A stretch of 64,000 nucleotides of DNA from Rhodococcus antarcticus (GTDB lineage: Bacteria; Actinomycetota; Actinomycetes; Mycobacteriales; Mycobacteriaceae). Under the pieces are notes generated by a model. That model saw only the letters and a program-made list of their open reading frames with translations, had not been told where the DNA came from and did no database searches. Numbering within the stretch: position 1 is the stretch's first letter; each line of letters opens with the position of its first letter. The position numbers and the translations under genes were made by a program. The stretch is taken from contig NZ_CP110615.1 of the NCBI RefSeq assembly GCF_026153295.1, positions 2,232,001-2,296,000 of the forward strand, given 5' to 3'. Below are positions 55,345 through 64,000 of this stretch, one piece after another.

Positions 55345-56534
55345 GCCGGCACCGCCGTGGCGGGCTCGTCGGCGCTCACCCGGAGCAGGAAGCCACCGCC
55401 CGGGGCGGGCCCCGCGTGCACCGTCGCGCCCAGAGGCCCCAGCCGCTCGCGCAGCCCGGCGATCCCGGTGCCCGGTGCGCTGCCCACCACCGCGCCGCTG
55501 CCGTCGTCGCGCACCTCCACCCAGCTGGGGCCGAGCCGGACCTCGCACCGGCGGGCCCCGCTGTGGCGCACCACGTTCGTCACCGCCTCCCGGAGCACGT
55601 GGGCGAAGGCCTCCCGGTAGGGCTCGGCGACCTCGTCGGTGGCCTGCGGCAGCACGGCCTCGATACCGGCGGCGGTGAGCACGGCGCGGCTGCCGGCGAG
55701 CTCGGCGGGCAGCGAGGCCCGGCGCTGCGCGGAGACGGTGGAGCGCACGTCGGCCAAGGTCTGGCGGGTGAGCACCTCCACGTCGGTGATCTCGGCCGTG
55801 GCGCGCGCGGTCTCCCCCGCCTCCATCAGCCGCCGGGCCAGCGCGGCCTTGACGGTGATGGTGGTGAGGCTGTGGCCGAGCACGTCGTGCAGGTCCCGGG
55901 CCAGGCGGGCACGCTCGTCGGCGACGGCGAGCCGGGCCACCTCGTCGTTGGCCTCGCGCAGCGCGAACACCGCCGTCCGCAGGCTCATCAGGATCACGAG
56001 CATGAGCGCGGTGCCGCCGTAGACGCTGACCTCGGCCCAGTGCGGGCCGTCCCCCACCAGTCCGGTGTAGAGCAGCATCCCCGCGCAGGTGACCCACACC
56101 ACGGGGATCGCCCGCGCGGGCGGCAGCGTCGTCGCCGCGCTGACGAGGGCGTACATCAACAGCCCGATGCTGTCCGGTCCGAGCAGGGCCACCAGGACGA
56201 CACCCAGCGTCCCGAGCACCGCGACGGTCCGCGCGTCCCGGTAGCTCGCCACCTCGCTGGGCAGGACGGCGAGGTAGACCGCGCCGTAGGCCGTCATCAG
56301 GCTGAGCACCAGGACCTTGAGCGCGAGCGGGTCGCCGGAGCGGACCTCCTCGACCGCGGCCACCACCAGGAAGCTCAGGAAACCCAGGGCCACCACCCGC
56401 CACACCCACGGGTTGCGCACCCAGAACGGACGGGGCAACGGGTCGGGGACGGCGGCGGGGGCCACGTCACGGGAGGGCTCGGGCGGGGCCACGTCCGCGA
56501 CGCTAGCCCCGCCCGCGGCCGAGAGGGCTCTCAT
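55341..56534 (-). CDS. NarL-family sensor histidine kinase (DesK-like)
   Basis: The 397-aa protein has four to five TM helices (about residues 45-185), a HisKA_3 box RARLARDLHDVLGHSLTTIT (His in RDLHDVLGHS) and a compact HATPase (VLREAVTNVVRHSGARRCEV, VRDDGSGAVVGSAPGTGIAG). It pairs with the regulator downstream. Its ATG overlaps the permease stop. Confidence 0.93.
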   Translation of the reverse strand: MRALSAAGGASVADVAPPEPSRDVAPAAVPDPLPRPFWVRNPWVWRVVALGFLSFLVVAAVEEVRSGDPLALKVLVLSLMTAYGAVYLAVLPSEVASYRDARTVAVLGTLGVVLVALLGPDSIGLLMYALVSAATTLPPARAIPVVWVTCAGMLLYTGLVGDGPHWAEVSVYGGTALMLVILMSLRTAVFALREANDEVARLAVADERARLARDLHDVLGHSLTTITVKAALARRLMEAGETARATAEITDVEVLTRQTLADVRSTVSAQRRASLPAELAGSRAVLTAAGIEAVLPQATDEVAEPYREAFAHVLREAVTNVVRHSGARRCEVRLGPSWVEVRDDGSGAVVGSAPGTGIAGLRERLGPLGATVHAGPAPGGGFLLRVSADEPATAVPA

Positions 56535-57319
56535 CAGACCCGACGGGTGTCGCGACGGAACAGCAGCACGGCACCACCGGTGAAGACCGTGGCCCAGACG
56601 AGCACGTTGAGCACCGAGGCGACGGTGAACCCGTCGCCGGTCAGCGCGGCGTGCGCGAGCTGGGACAGACCGTAGGTGGGCATGAGCTGGGAGAAGGTGG
56701 CGAACCAGCCGCTGGTGACCGGGCCGGTGAACAACCCGCCGGCCAGCGCGAGCAGGGCCAGACCGGGCCCGAGGATCTGCATGACGTTCTCCGAGGGCAT
56801 CAGGTAGCCCATGAAGAGCCCGAACGCGGCGAACACCACGGACCCGATCCAGGCCACCAGGGCCGTGGTCACCCAGACCCAGCCCTGCATCGACGCCCCG
56901 ACCGCCGCACCGACCACGAAGACCACGACCACCGACGCGAGCCCGATGACCATGGCCACCAGCAGCTTCACCGCGATGTAGGCCGCCGGACGCAGCGGGG
57001 TGAGCCGGAGCTGGCGGCTCCAGCCCTGGGCCCGCTCGACGGACACCATGGCGCCGCCGCTGGTGGTGGAGAGCATCGCGCCGTACACGGCGAGGCTGAT
57101 CATGACGTAGGCCGTCACGTTGCCGCGGCCCACCGACGTGCCGTTGTAGCCGTCGCTGGTGCCGAAGAGCAGGAAGAACACCGACGGCATGACGAGGGCG
57201 AACACCAGGGTCCGGCGGTTGCGCATCATCCGGCGCACCTCCAGGCCCAGGAAGGTCAGGTTGAACCCGCCCATCGACGGGACGGAGCGGGCGATCGGGG
57301 TGGCGGGCGTCGTGGTCAT
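56534..57319 (-). CDS. ABC-2 type exporter permease
   Basis: The 261-aa protein has six TM helices and the ABC-2 family start FNLTFLGLEVRRMMRNRRTL followed by FALVMPSVFFLLFG. With the ATPase upstream it forms a drug or lipid exporter regulated by the adjacent kinase/regulator pair. Confidence 0.92.
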   Translation of the reverse strand: MTTTPATPIARSVPSMGGFNLTFLGLEVRRMMRNRRTLVFALVMPSVFFLLFGTSDGYNGTSVGRGNVTAYVMISLAVYGAMLSTTSGGAMVSVERAQGWSRQLRLTPLRPAAYIAVKLLVAMVIGLASVVVVFVVGAAVGASMQGWVWVTTALVAWIGSVVFAAFGLFMGYLMPSENVMQILGPGLALLALAGGLFTGPVTSGWFATFSQLMPTYGLSQLAHAALTGDGFTVASVLNVLVWATVFTGGAVLLFRRDTRRV

Positions 57320-57320
57320 C

Positions 57321-58250
57321 TCAGGCCTCCTGCAGGGTGTTCGCGGGGGTGGTCGACCCGGCCGTGCCGGTGAGGGCGAGGAACGCGTCCTCGAGGTTGC
57401 GCGAGGTGATCTCCAGGTCGGTGGCTGCGGTGGCCGTGAGCAGGTGCCGGGCCACCACGTCGGAGTCGCCGGTGTGCAGCAGCACGCGCTCCCCGCGGAT
57501 CTCCACGGAGTCGACGCCGGGCAGCGCGCGCAGCTCGTGCTCAGAGGCCCCCGGCAGGGTCGCGGCCACGACCCGCCCGGCCGCGAGGTTCCGGACCTCC
57601 GCAGCGGTGCCGTCAGCGACCACCCGCCCGTTCGCGACCAGGACGATCCGGTCGGCGTAGGCGTCGGCCTCCTCGAGGTAGTGGGTCGCGAACAGGACGG
57701 TGCGACCCCTCGACGCGTCGTCCCGGATGGCGGCCCAGAAGTCCCGCCGACCGCCCACGTCCATTCCCGTGGTGGGCTCGTCGAGCACCAGCAGGTCCGG
57801 GTCGCTGAGCAGGGCCATGGCGAAGCGCAGCCGCTGCTGCTCGCCGCCGGAGCACTTGACCACCCGGCGGTCGGCCTTGTCGGTGAGCCCGGCCCGCTCC
57901 AGCACCTCGGCCACCGGCCGGGTGTGGCTGAACAGGCTCTTCGTGAGCCGGAGGGTCTCGGCGACGGTGAGGTCGCGCAACAGCCCCCCGCTCTGCATCA
58001 CCGCCGAGATCCGGCCCTGGGCCACCGCCAGCTGTGGGGTACCCCCGAACACGGTCAGCGACCCGCTGTCGGGCTGGGCGAGGCCGAGCATCATGTCGAT
58101 GGTCGTGGTCTTGCCCGCGCCGTTGGGACCCAGGAAGGCCACCACCTCGCCCGGCTCGACGGTGAGCGTGATCCCGTCGACCGCCTGCACGGACCCGTAG
58201 GCCTTGCGCACGTCCCTCAGCGCCAGCGCGGGCGCGCTCGTCGTGGTCAT
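57321..58250 (-). CDS. ABC transporter ATP-binding protein
   Basis: The 309-aa protein has Walker A FLGPNGAGKTTTIDMML, signature CSGGEQQRLRFAMALLSDPD, Walker B LLVLDEPTTGMD and H-loop TVLFATHYLEEADAYAD. The C-terminal DrrA-like extension matches exporters of the ABC-2 class. It is one base from the permease gene. Confidence 0.95.
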   Translation of the reverse strand: MTTTSAPALALRDVRKAYGSVQAVDGITLTVEPGEVVAFLGPNGAGKTTTIDMMLGLAQPDSGSLTVFGGTPQLAVAQGRISAVMQSGGLLRDLTVAETLRLTKSLFSHTRPVAEVLERAGLTDKADRRVVKCSGGEQQRLRFAMALLSDPDLLVLDEPTTGMDVGGRRDFWAAIRDDASRGRTVLFATHYLEEADAYADRIVLVANGRVVADGTAAEVRNLAAGRVVAATLPGASEHELRALPGVDSVEIRGERVLLHTGDSDVVARHLLTATAATDLEITSRNLEDAFLALTGTAGSTTPANTLQEA

Positions 58251-58305
58251 GGGAGGAACTCTGCTGCGCGACGGGGTGGCGCACCCCGGCTGTCCGTCAC
58301 GACAC

Positions 58306-58327
58306 GCCCGTGACAGGTGTCACGGGC
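58306..58327 (-). terminator. Terminator of glyS
   Basis: GCCCGTGACA-GG-TGTCACGGGC, a perfect 10-bp hairpin located just past the glyS stop and upstream of the ABC transporter genes. Confidence 0.75.
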
Positions 58328-58334
58328 GGGGATG

Positions 58335-59720
58335 TCAGCAGCCGATGAGCCGCGCGGCGAGGTACCCCTCGACCTGGTCCAGCGCGACGCGCTCCTGGGC
58401 CATGCTGTCGCGCTCACGCACGGTGACGGCGTGGTCCTCGAGGGTGTCGAAGTCGATCGTGAGGCAGAACGGGGTGCCGATCTCGTCCTGGCGGCGGTAG
58501 CGCTTGCCGATCGCACCCGCGTCGTCGAAGTCGACGTTCCAGTGCTGGCGCAGGGTGGCGGCGAGCTCCTTGGCCCGCGGCGTCAGGTCGGCGTTGCGGC
58601 TCAGCGGCAGCACGGCGGCCTTCACCGGCGCGAGGCGCCGGTCGAGCTTGAGCACCACGCGCTTGTCCATGCCCCCCTTGGTGTTCGGCGCCTCGTCCTC
58701 GGAGTAGGCGTCGAGCAGGAACGCCATCATCGCGCGCCCCACGCCGGCCGCCGGCTCGATGACGTAGGGCGTGTAGCGGGTCTCGTTCGCCTGGTCGTAG
58801 AAGTCGAGGGTGGTGCCGGAGGCCTCCGAGTGCGTGCGCAGGTCGTAGTCGGTCCGGTTGGCGACGCCCTCCAGCTCGCCCCACTCGCTGCCACCGAAGC
58901 GGAAGCGGTACTCGATGTCGGCCGTGCGCGCGGAGTAGTGGCTCAGCTTCTCCGCCGGGTGCTCGAAGAAGCGCAGGTTGTCGGCGGAGATGCCGAGGTC
59001 GGTGTACCAGGCCATCCGGCGCTCGAGCCAGTACTCGTGCCACTCGGGCGCGGAGGACGGCTCGACGAAGAACTCCATCTCCATCTGCTCGAACTCGCGG
59101 GTGCGGAAGATGAAGTTTCCGGGGGTGATCTCGTTGCGGAAGCTCTTGCCGATCTGGGCGATGCCGAAGGGCGGCTTGCGGCGCGAGGACGTCACCACGT
59201 TGGCGTAGTTGACGAAGATGCCCTGCGCGGTCTCCGGGCGCAGGTAGTGCAACCCGCTCGCGTCCTCCACCGGGCCCAGGAAGGTCTTGAGCAGGCCGGA
59301 GAACGCCTTGGGCTCGGTCCACTCCCCCCGGGTGCCGCAGTTCGTGCAGACGATGTCGCCGAGGCCGTTCTCGGGCACCCGGCCCTTCTTCTCCTCGAAC
59401 TCCTCGAGCAGGTGGTCCTCGCGGTAGCGCTTGTGGCAGCTCAGGCACTCCACCAGCGGGTCGCTGAACGTGGCGACGTGGCCGGAGGCCTCCCACACCT
59501 GCTTGGGCAGGATCACCGAGGAGTCCAGCCCCACCACGTCCTCGCGGCCGGTGACCATCGAGCGCCACCACTGCCGCTTGATGTTGTCCTTGAGCTCCAC
59601 GCCGAGCGGGCCGTAGTCCCACGCCGACCGGGTGCCGCCGTAGATCTCGCCGCAGGGGTAGACGAAGCCCCGGCGCTTGCTGAGGCTGACGACGGCGTCG
59701 ATCGGGGTGGAGGCAACCAT
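58335..59720 (-). CDS. glyS: Glycyl-tRNA synthetase (alpha2 type)
   Basis: The 461-aa class II synthetase has [20 protein letters not shown] and [20 protein letters not shown] with a zinc-binding C...C / IVCTNCG cluster. Further motifs are [16 protein letters not shown] (motif 2 region), [20 protein letters not shown] and [20 protein letters not shown] (motif 3). It is the dimeric type usual in actinobacteria. Confidence 0.96.
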   Translation of the reverse strand: MVASTPIDAVVSLSKRRGFVYPCGEIYGGTRSAWDYGPLGVELKDNIKRQWWRSMVTGREDVVGLDSSVILPKQVWEASGHVATFSDPLVECLSCHKRYREDHLLEEFEEKKGRVPENGLGDIVCTNCGTRGEWTEPKAFSGLLKTFLGPVEDASGLHYLRPETAQGIFVNYANVVTSSRRKPPFGIAQIGKSFRNEITPGNFIFRTREFEQMEMEFFVEPSSAPEWHEYWLERRMAWYTDLGISADNLRFFEHPAEKLSHYSARTADIEYRFRFGGSEWGELEGVANRTDYDLRTHSEASGTTLDFYDQANETRYTPYVIEPAAGVGRAMMAFLLDAYSEDEAPNTKGGMDKRVVLKLDRRLAPVKAAVLPLSRNADLTPRAKELAATLRQHWNVDFDDAGAIGKRYRRQDEIGTPFCLTIDFDTLEDHAVTVRERDSMAQERVALDQVEGYLAARLIGC

Positions 59721-59730
59721 GCGGTCGAGC

Positions 59731-60108
59731 CTATCGGTCGTCGCTCGGCGGATCCGCCGCCCAGGGTCGGGGCCCCGAGTCCGTCCCGTGCAGGCTCACC
59801 GACTCCACGACCGCCCCGTCGACGCCGTCCAGCAGCAGCTCGAAGGTGGTGGGCACCCCGCCCCGGCACTGCGCGAGCAGGGGAGCCACGTGCTCGCGGA
59901 CAGCGAACGGGGACAGCGACCGCCGGTAGGCCGGCACCGAGTCGAAGCGGGCGGTGAGCACCCACGTCGACGGCTCGTCGACGGCGGGACCGGCGCAGAC
60001 AGCCCGGCAGCCCGGCTGCTGCGCGAGCAGCGACACGGCCGTGCGGGCGCGGGCGGTGAAGGCGACGAGCTCCGCCCCGGGCACGTCGAACAGGCACACC
60101 AGCAGCAC
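59731..60108 (-). CDS. Antibiotic biosynthesis monooxygenase (ABM)-domain protein
   Basis: The 125-aa protein starts [20 protein letters not shown]. It continues [20 protein letters not shown] and [20 protein letters not shown], the ferredoxin-like ABM fold usually encoded beside glyS in actinobacteria. GTG 60108 was chosen; in-frame sequence further upstream has no good start. Function unknown. Confidence 0.78.
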   Translation of the reverse strand: MLLVCLFDVPGAELVAFTARARTAVSLLAQQPGCRAVCAGPAVDEPSTWVLTARFDSVPAYRRSLSPFAVREHVAPLLAQCRGGVPTTFELLLDGVDGAVVESVSLHGTDSGPRPWAADPPSDDR

Positions 60109-60159
60109 CGGGGAACCGTAGCCGGTGACCGCGGCAGCCCCTGCTCCTACGATGGGGCC

Positions 60160-60543
60160 GTGAGCACACCGACAGCGACGACCAGGGCGGACCTCGCCAC
60201 CGACGAGGTCGACGCCGTCCACGCGCCCGACCGCGCCCCCGCGCCGGAGAGCACGCCACCCCCCAAGCAGACCCTGGTAGCCGCGGGTGACCTGCTCCGC
60301 GCGCTCGCCGCCCCGGTCCGCATCGCCATCGTGCTGCAGCTGCGGGAGTCCGAGCGCTGCGTCCACGAGCTCGTCGACGCGCTCGGGGTGACCCAGCCGC
60401 TCATCAGCCAGCACCTGCGCGTGCTGAAGTCGGCCGGGGTGGTGCAGGGCGAGCGGCACGGGCGCGAGGTGGTCTACCGCCTGGTGGACTCCCACCTCAG
60501 CCACATCGTCGTCGACGCCGTGACCCACGCGGCCGAGGGCTGA
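60160..60543 (+). CDS. ArsR/SmtB family metalloregulator, leaderless
   Basis: The 127-aa protein has a disordered N-terminal extension (about 40 residues) and a wHTH: LLRALAAPVRIAIVLQLRES, ERCVHELVDALGVTQPLISQ, HLRVLKSAGVVQGERHGREV. His residues near the end (DSHLSHIVVDAVTHA) fit the alpha5 metal site DxH...H. A -10 TACGAT ends six bases before the GTG, so the mRNA is leaderless. It pairs with zur downstream (5 nt apart). Confidence 0.92.
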   Translation: MSTPTATTRADLATDEVDAVHAPDRAPAPESTPPPKQTLVAAGDLLRALAAPVRIAIVLQLRESERCVHELVDALGVTQPLISQHLRVLKSAGVVQGERHGREVVYRLVDSHLSHIVVDAVTHAAEG

Positions 60544-60548
60544 GCGTC

Positions 60549-60953
60549 GTGGTCGGCACCCCGAGCCCGGTCGTCCGCTCCACCCGGCAGCGCAGCGCCG
60601 TCTCCAGCCTGCTCGACGCCACCGAGGAGTTCCGCTCGGCGCAGGACCTGCACGAGGAGCTGCGGCGCCGCGGCGAGGGCATCGGCCTCACCACCGTGTA
60701 CCGGACCCTGCAGACCCTCGCCGACGCCGGCAGCGTGGACGTGCTGCGCACCGACTCCGGCGAGGCCGTCTACCGCCGCTGCTCCGCCGGGCACCACCAC
60801 CACCTGGTCTGCCGGGACTGCGGGCGCACCGTCGAGGTGGAGGGTCCGGCGGTGGAGCGCTGGGCGCAGGCCGTGGCCGCCGAGCACGGGTTCGTCGACG
60901 TCAGCCACACCGTCGAGGTCTTCGGCCGCTGCGCGGAGTGCGCCCGACGCTAG
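60549..60953 (+). CDS. zur: Fur-family regulator, probably Zur
   Basis: The 134-aa protein has a wHTH (FRSAQDLHEELRRRGEGIGL, TTVYRTLQTLADAGSVDVLR) and metal sites GHHHHLVCRDCGRTVEVEG and CAECARR (two CxxC pairs). An ArsR-Zur pair upstream of uppS/recO is the conserved actinobacterial arrangement for zinc regulation. Confidence 0.93.
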   Translation: MVGTPSPVVRSTRQRSAVSSLLDATEEFRSAQDLHEELRRRGEGIGLTTVYRTLQTLADAGSVDVLRTDSGEAVYRRCSAGHHHHLVCRDCGRTVEVEGPAVERWAQAVAAEHGFVDVSHTVEVFGRCAECARR

Positions 60954-61369
60954 GTCGGCAGCGACAGACCGAGCTCCTCGCGCAGCTCGGTGCGCGCCCG
61001 GGAGGCCCCCGAGACCACGAGCAGCAGCAGCGTCGCCAGCGGTTCCGGCTGGAGCCCGGCGGCGGGGAACGCGTAGCGCAGCGTGACGTCGGCGGTGCGC
61101 TCCAGCTGCACCAGCCCGAGGCCGCCGAACTGCACCTGCGACCCGAGACGGGCCACGAGCTCGCTGACCCGCGGGTCGGGCTCGAGGTCCCAGGCCAGCA
61201 CGCACGTGGTGGAGAGCACCACCAGACCCTCCGCGAGCTGCACGGCCTGCACCGCGCAGGGCACCCCCGAGTGCACGAAGGACAGCGCCCCGTCGGCGTC
61301 GACGACCACGTCCACGTAGCGCTCCAGCGCTGTGCGCGCGGCCGCCAGCAGCTCGTCGGCCGCGCTCAC
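60950..61369 (-). CDS. YbjN-like / secretion-chaperone-fold protein
   Basis: The 139-aa alpha/beta protein begins [20 protein letters not shown]. It contains [20 protein letters not shown] and ends with a short helical region. It resembles the YbjN / type III chaperone-like family common beside uppS in actinobacteria. The GTG overlaps the uppS stop and its own end is convergent with zur (4-nt overlap). Confidence 0.7.
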   Translation of the reverse strand: MSAADELLAAARTALERYVDVVVDADGALSFVHSGVPCAVQAVQLAEGLVVLSTTCVLAWDLEPDPRVSELVARLGSQVQFGGLGLVQLERTADVTLRYAFPAAGLQPEPLATLLLLVVSGASRARTELREELGLSLPT

Positions 61370-62196
61370 GAGCGGGCCCCCGGCGCCTCGGGCACGCCAC
61401 CGAAGCGGCGGTCGCGGGAGGCGTACTCCACGCACGCCGCCCAGAGGTCGCGCCGGTCGAAGTCCGGGAACAGCGTGTGCTGGAAGACCAGCTCGGCGTA
61501 CGCGGACTGCCACGGCAGGAAGTTGGAGGTGCGCAGCTCGCCGGAGGGCCGCAGGAACAGGTCCACGTCCGGCATGTCCGGCTCGTCGAGGTGGCGCGCG
61601 AGCATCGCCTCGTCGACCCTCTCCGGGTTCACCTTGCCGGCGGCCACCAGGCGGGCGATCTCCCGGGCGGCGTCGGCGATCTCGGCCCGCCCGCCGTAGT
61701 TCACGCACATCGTCAGGGTCAGCCCGGTGTTGTGTCCGGTCAGCTCCTGGGCCACCTCGAGCTCTCGAATGACGCTGGCCCACAGCCGCGGACGGCGCCC
61801 GGCCCAGCGCACCCGCACCCCCATCTCGTGCATCTCGTCGCGCCGCCGCCGGATGACGTCGCGGTTGAAGCCCATCAGGAAGCGCACCTCCTCGGGACTG
61901 CGCTTCCAGTTCTCGGTGGAGAACGCGTAGGCGGATATGTGGCTGATGCCGAGCTCGATGCCGCCGCAGATGACGTCCATCAGGACGGCCTCGCCCTTCT
62001 CGTGCCCGGCGGTGCGCGGCAGGCCACGCTCCTGGGCCCAGCGCCCGTTGCCGTCCATCACGAGGGCGACGTGGCGCGGGACCAGCTCGGGCTGGATCAG
62101 CGGGGGGCGGGCGCCGGAGGGGTGCGGGTCCGGCGGGCGGACCGGGCCGCGCTCAGCCGTGGGGGACGGGCGTCGGCGTGAGATCACGGTCCCCAT
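61366..62196 (-). CDS. uppS: Isoprenyl (undecaprenyl/decaprenyl) diphosphate synthase
   Basis: The 276-aa cis-prenyltransferase has [20 protein letters not shown] (catalytic Asp), [46 protein letters not shown] and the C-terminal [20 protein letters not shown]. It makes the polyprenyl carrier for cell-wall synthesis. It overlaps recO by 44 nt. ATG 62196 or GTG 62187 may start it. Confidence 0.95.
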   Translation of the reverse strand: MGTVISRRRPSPTAERGPVRPPDPHPSGARPPLIQPELVPRHVALVMDGNGRWAQERGLPRTAGHEKGEAVLMDVICGGIELGISHISAYAFSTENWKRSPEEVRFLMGFNRDVIRRRRDEMHEMGVRVRWAGRRPRLWASVIRELEVAQELTGHNTGLTLTMCVNYGGRAEIADAAREIARLVAAGKVNPERVDEAMLARHLDEPDMPDVDLFLRPSGELRTSNFLPWQSAYAELVFQHTLFPDFDRRDLWAACVEYASRDRRFGGVPEAPGARS

Positions 62197-63001
62197 CCTG
62201 CCCCAGCGGCTCGTCCGGGCCAGGGTCCGCGGGCGCCTCGCGGGCCTCGCGGGTGGGGAACACCTCGGGCGCGTTCCGCTCCACCAGGGGCAGGGTGCGC
62301 AGCGAGCGCTCCAGGTGCCACTGCAGGTGTGCGGCCACCAGCCCGCTGGCCTGGGCACGGACCTGGGCCGACGCGTCCTCGGTGTCCGACCACCGGCCCT
62401 CCAGCAGCGCCAGCAGCAGCGGCACCACCTCGGGGGCGGGCGTGGTGGACCCGGCGGGGCGGCAGTGCACGCACACCACTCCCCCGCCGGCCACGTGGAA
62501 GCCGCGGTGCGGGCCGGGTGCGCCGCAGCGGGCACACTCGGCCAGCGCGGGGGCGTACCCCGCGAAGGTCATGGCGCGCAGCAGGAACGCGTCCAGCACG
62601 AGCTGGGGGTCGCGCTGCCCGGCGGCCAGGGCGCGCAGGGCTCCCACGGTGAGCAGGTGCAGCCGCGGCACCGGGGACCGTTCCTCACCGGCGAGCCGCT
62701 CGGCGGTCTCCAGCACGGCGCACGCGGTGGTGTAGCGGCCGTAGTCGGCCACCAGGTCGGCGCCGAACGCGTCGGCGGTGACCACCTGGGTGACGATGTC
62801 GAGGTTGCGGCCCGGGTAGAGCTGCACGTCCACGTGGGCGAAGGGCTCCAGCCGGGCCCCGAACTTGCTCCGGGTGCGGCGCACCCCCTTGGCCACGGCA
62901 CGCACCAGCCCGTGCTCGCGGGTCAGCAGGGTGACGATGCGGTCCGCCTCGCCGAGCTTGTGCAGCCGGAGCACCACGGCGTGGTCGCGGTACAGCCTCA
63001 C
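62153..63001 (-). CDS. recO: DNA repair protein RecO
   Basis: The 282-aa protein has an N-terminal OB fold ([40 protein letters not shown]) and a helical C-terminal domain with zinc cysteines ([13 protein letters not shown] ... VVCVHC). It mediates RecA loading in the RecFOR pathway. GTG 63001. Confidence 0.94.
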   Translation of the reverse strand: MRLYRDHAVVLRLHKLGEADRIVTLLTREHGLVRAVAKGVRRTRSKFGARLEPFAHVDVQLYPGRNLDIVTQVVTADAFGADLVADYGRYTTACAVLETAERLAGEERSPVPRLHLLTVGALRALAAGQRDPQLVLDAFLLRAMTFAGYAPALAECARCGAPGPHRGFHVAGGGVVCVHCRPAGSTTPAPEVVPLLLALLEGRWSDTEDASAQVRAQASGLVAAHLQWHLERSLRTLPLVERNAPEVFPTREAREAPADPGPDEPLGQDGDRDLTPTPVPHG

Positions 63002-63039
63002 CGCCCCAGTGTCCCACCGGGGACGGCCCACGGCTGCGC

Positions 63040-63462
63040 TCAGACGTGCGGCACGCCGAGGGGCAGCAGCCGGACGACGAACCAGACGGCGGCCAGCAGG
63101 TACAGCACGGGGAGCAGGCGGTGCAGGAGGTCACGGTGCAGCCCGGGGCGGCCGGTCCGGGCCCCCCGCACCCACGTGGCACCCACCCATCCCCCGACCA
63201 CGAGCAGCACGAGGGCGAAGGCGTTGTAGCGCAGGGCCCCGACGAGGTCGCCGTGCAGCAGGGCGTAGGCCGCCCGCAGTCCACCGCAGAAGGGGCAGTC
63301 GATGCCCAGCAGCGCCTTCGTCGGGCAGACCGGGAGGATCCCGCCGGGGGTCGTCGGGTCCGCCAACCACACCACCGCGCACCCCGCGACACCCACGACG
63401 GCCAGCGCGGCCGGGCCCCGCCAGTGGGCCGACCGCGCCGTCGAGGAACCCGGGAGGGTCAG
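63040..63462 (-). CDS. DUF2752 membrane protein
   Basis: The protein of about 140 aa has PTTPGGILPVCPTKALLGID, then CPFCGGLRAAYALLHGDLVG and AFALVLLVVGGWVGATWV, the DUF2752 CPxCG signature with TM helices. No ATG/GTG fits before the first TM. A CTG at 63462 overlapping the RDD stop would match the overlaps of this region, and GTG 63396 would truncate TM1. The start is uncertain. Confidence 0.78.
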   Translation of the reverse strand: MTLPGSSTARSAHWRGPAALAVVGVAGCAVVWLADPTTPGGILPVCPTKALLGIDCPFCGGLRAAYALLHGDLVGALRYNAFALVLLVVGGWVGATWVRGARTGRPGLHRDLLHRLLPVLYLLAAVWFVVRLLPLGVPHV

Positions 63463-64000
63463 AACTTCTTCTGGGCGGGGTCCCCGCCCGGGACGACCAC
63501 GGTGTGCATGATCTTGTCGGACACCGTCTGCCGCTTGGCGTCCCACAGCGGGAACAGCCAGCCGACGTAGCAGATGATGCTGTCGACGATCTTGGCCAGG
63601 TACCGCACGAACGTCATGCCGCCACCGGGCGGACGACCGGTCTGCTCGTCGATGAGCATGATGCCGAACAGCCCCTTGCCGATGGACTGACCGGTCTTGC
63701 CCTGGCGGATGAACAGGTTCCAGATCTCGAAGCCCAGCAGGCCGAGGTACAGCAGGCCGCCGATGATGCCCAGGGCGTTGCTGATGGAGCTCAGGATGAT
63801 GACGATGACATACACGACGATGACCGGGCCGAGGTAGTCGACCGCGAAGGCACCGAGCCGGGTTCCCCAGTGCGCGTACGCGTTCGGCGAACCCCCGGGG
63901 TAGCCGCCCTGCCCGTACCCCTGCGGCTGGCCGTAGGGCTGCTGCCCGTAGCCCTGCGGGGGCTGCTGCCCGTAGGGCTGCTGCCCGTAGCCCTGCGGGG
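63459..64000 (-). CDS. RDD family membrane protein with Pro/Gln/Tyr-rich N-terminus (partial)
   Basis: The frame is open to the window end, so the N-terminus is missing. The visible part starts with a low-complexity region of QGYGQQPYG-type repeats. An RDD domain follows: GTRLGAFAVDYLGPVIVVYV (RxxAxxxD), GGLLYLGLLGFEIWNLFI, GKTGQSIGKGLFGIMLIDEQ and RYLAKIVDSIICYVGWLFPL. A membrane protein of unknown substrate. Confidence 0.88.
   Translation of the reverse strand, partial: PQGYGQQPYGQQPPQGYGQQPYGQPQGYGQGGYPGGSPNAYAHWGTRLGAFAVDYLGPVIVVYVIVIILSSISNALGIIGGLLYLGLLGFEIWNLFIRQGKTGQSIGKGLFGIMLIDEQTGRPPGGGMTFVRYLAKIVDSIICYVGWLFPLWDAKRQTVSDKIMHTVVVPGGDPAQKKF

Overview
The window is high-GC DNA (roughly 70% by eye) with GTG/ATG/TTG starts, many 4-nt GTGA/ATGA gene overlaps, leaderless starts, and a recO-uppS-zur-arsR-glyS-dgt chromosomal order. 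This points to an actinomycete chromosome. I cannot name the genus. The phage encodes a peptidoglycan-degrading endolysin but no visible mycolyl-arabinogalactan esterase (LysB), which weakly favours a host without a mycolic-acid outer layer.

A complete temperate siphovirus genome of about 49.0 kb is integrated in the 3' end of an acyl-CoA ligase (fadD-like) gene. The shared core AAGAAGGACCTG occurs at 1421-1432 (attL) and 50443-50454 (attR). A large serine integrase lies directly inside attL. The orphaned last codons of the bacterial gene lie at 50443-50490. The phage supplies a similar replacement C-terminus, so the ligase is probably still functional, and the integrase ATG overlaps the new stop codon.

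Prophage layout. (1) 1.46-3.5 kb, rightward: integrase and a leaderless winged-helix repressor candidate. (2) 14.3 to 3.75 kb, leftward early operon: ArdA antirestriction protein and several very acidic proteins, a phage DnaN sliding clamp, a family of proteins with repeated SH3-like modules, a DUF6378 protein, and many small unknowns. Six junctions in this operon carry the same compact RNA element, a tRNA acceptor/T-arm-like minihelix followed by a second hairpin, with compensatory base changes between copies. (3) 14.3-16.3 kb, non-coding: leftward promoters, rRNA-like boxA motifs, two three-way-junction RNAs, a 12-copy 17-bp repeat array, low-complexity GCTGGCG repeats, and a CTAG-rich segment next to the terminase genes. 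(4) 16.3-38.0 kb, rightward: HNH, terminase, capsid, connectors, tail, tail tip, endolysin and holins. The large terminase is broken by 7 extra bases exactly in its Walker A motif. (5) 38.1-49.6 kb, rightward: regulator, Cas4/RecB-like nuclease, DnaB-like ATPase, RuvC-like resolvase, split primase, MazG-like protein, metallophosphoesterase, split sigma-like pair, class II ribonucleotide reductase. (6) A convergent lipoprotein gene sits just inside attR.

A 13-bp near-palindrome, GTGYAASTTGCAC, and its half-sites recur in both arms, oriented with transcription. Several copies overlap likely -10 boxes of the form TGTAAC/G. This looks like a phage-wide operator or stoperator system.

Bacterial DNA resumes at 50.5 kb: dgt, a YdcF-like protein, an XdhC-like protein, a DUF4032 protein, a NarL-type two-component system with an ABC-2 exporter, glyS, an ABM-domain protein, ArsR, Zur, a YbjN-like protein, uppS, recO, a DUF2752 protein and an RDD protein running off the window.
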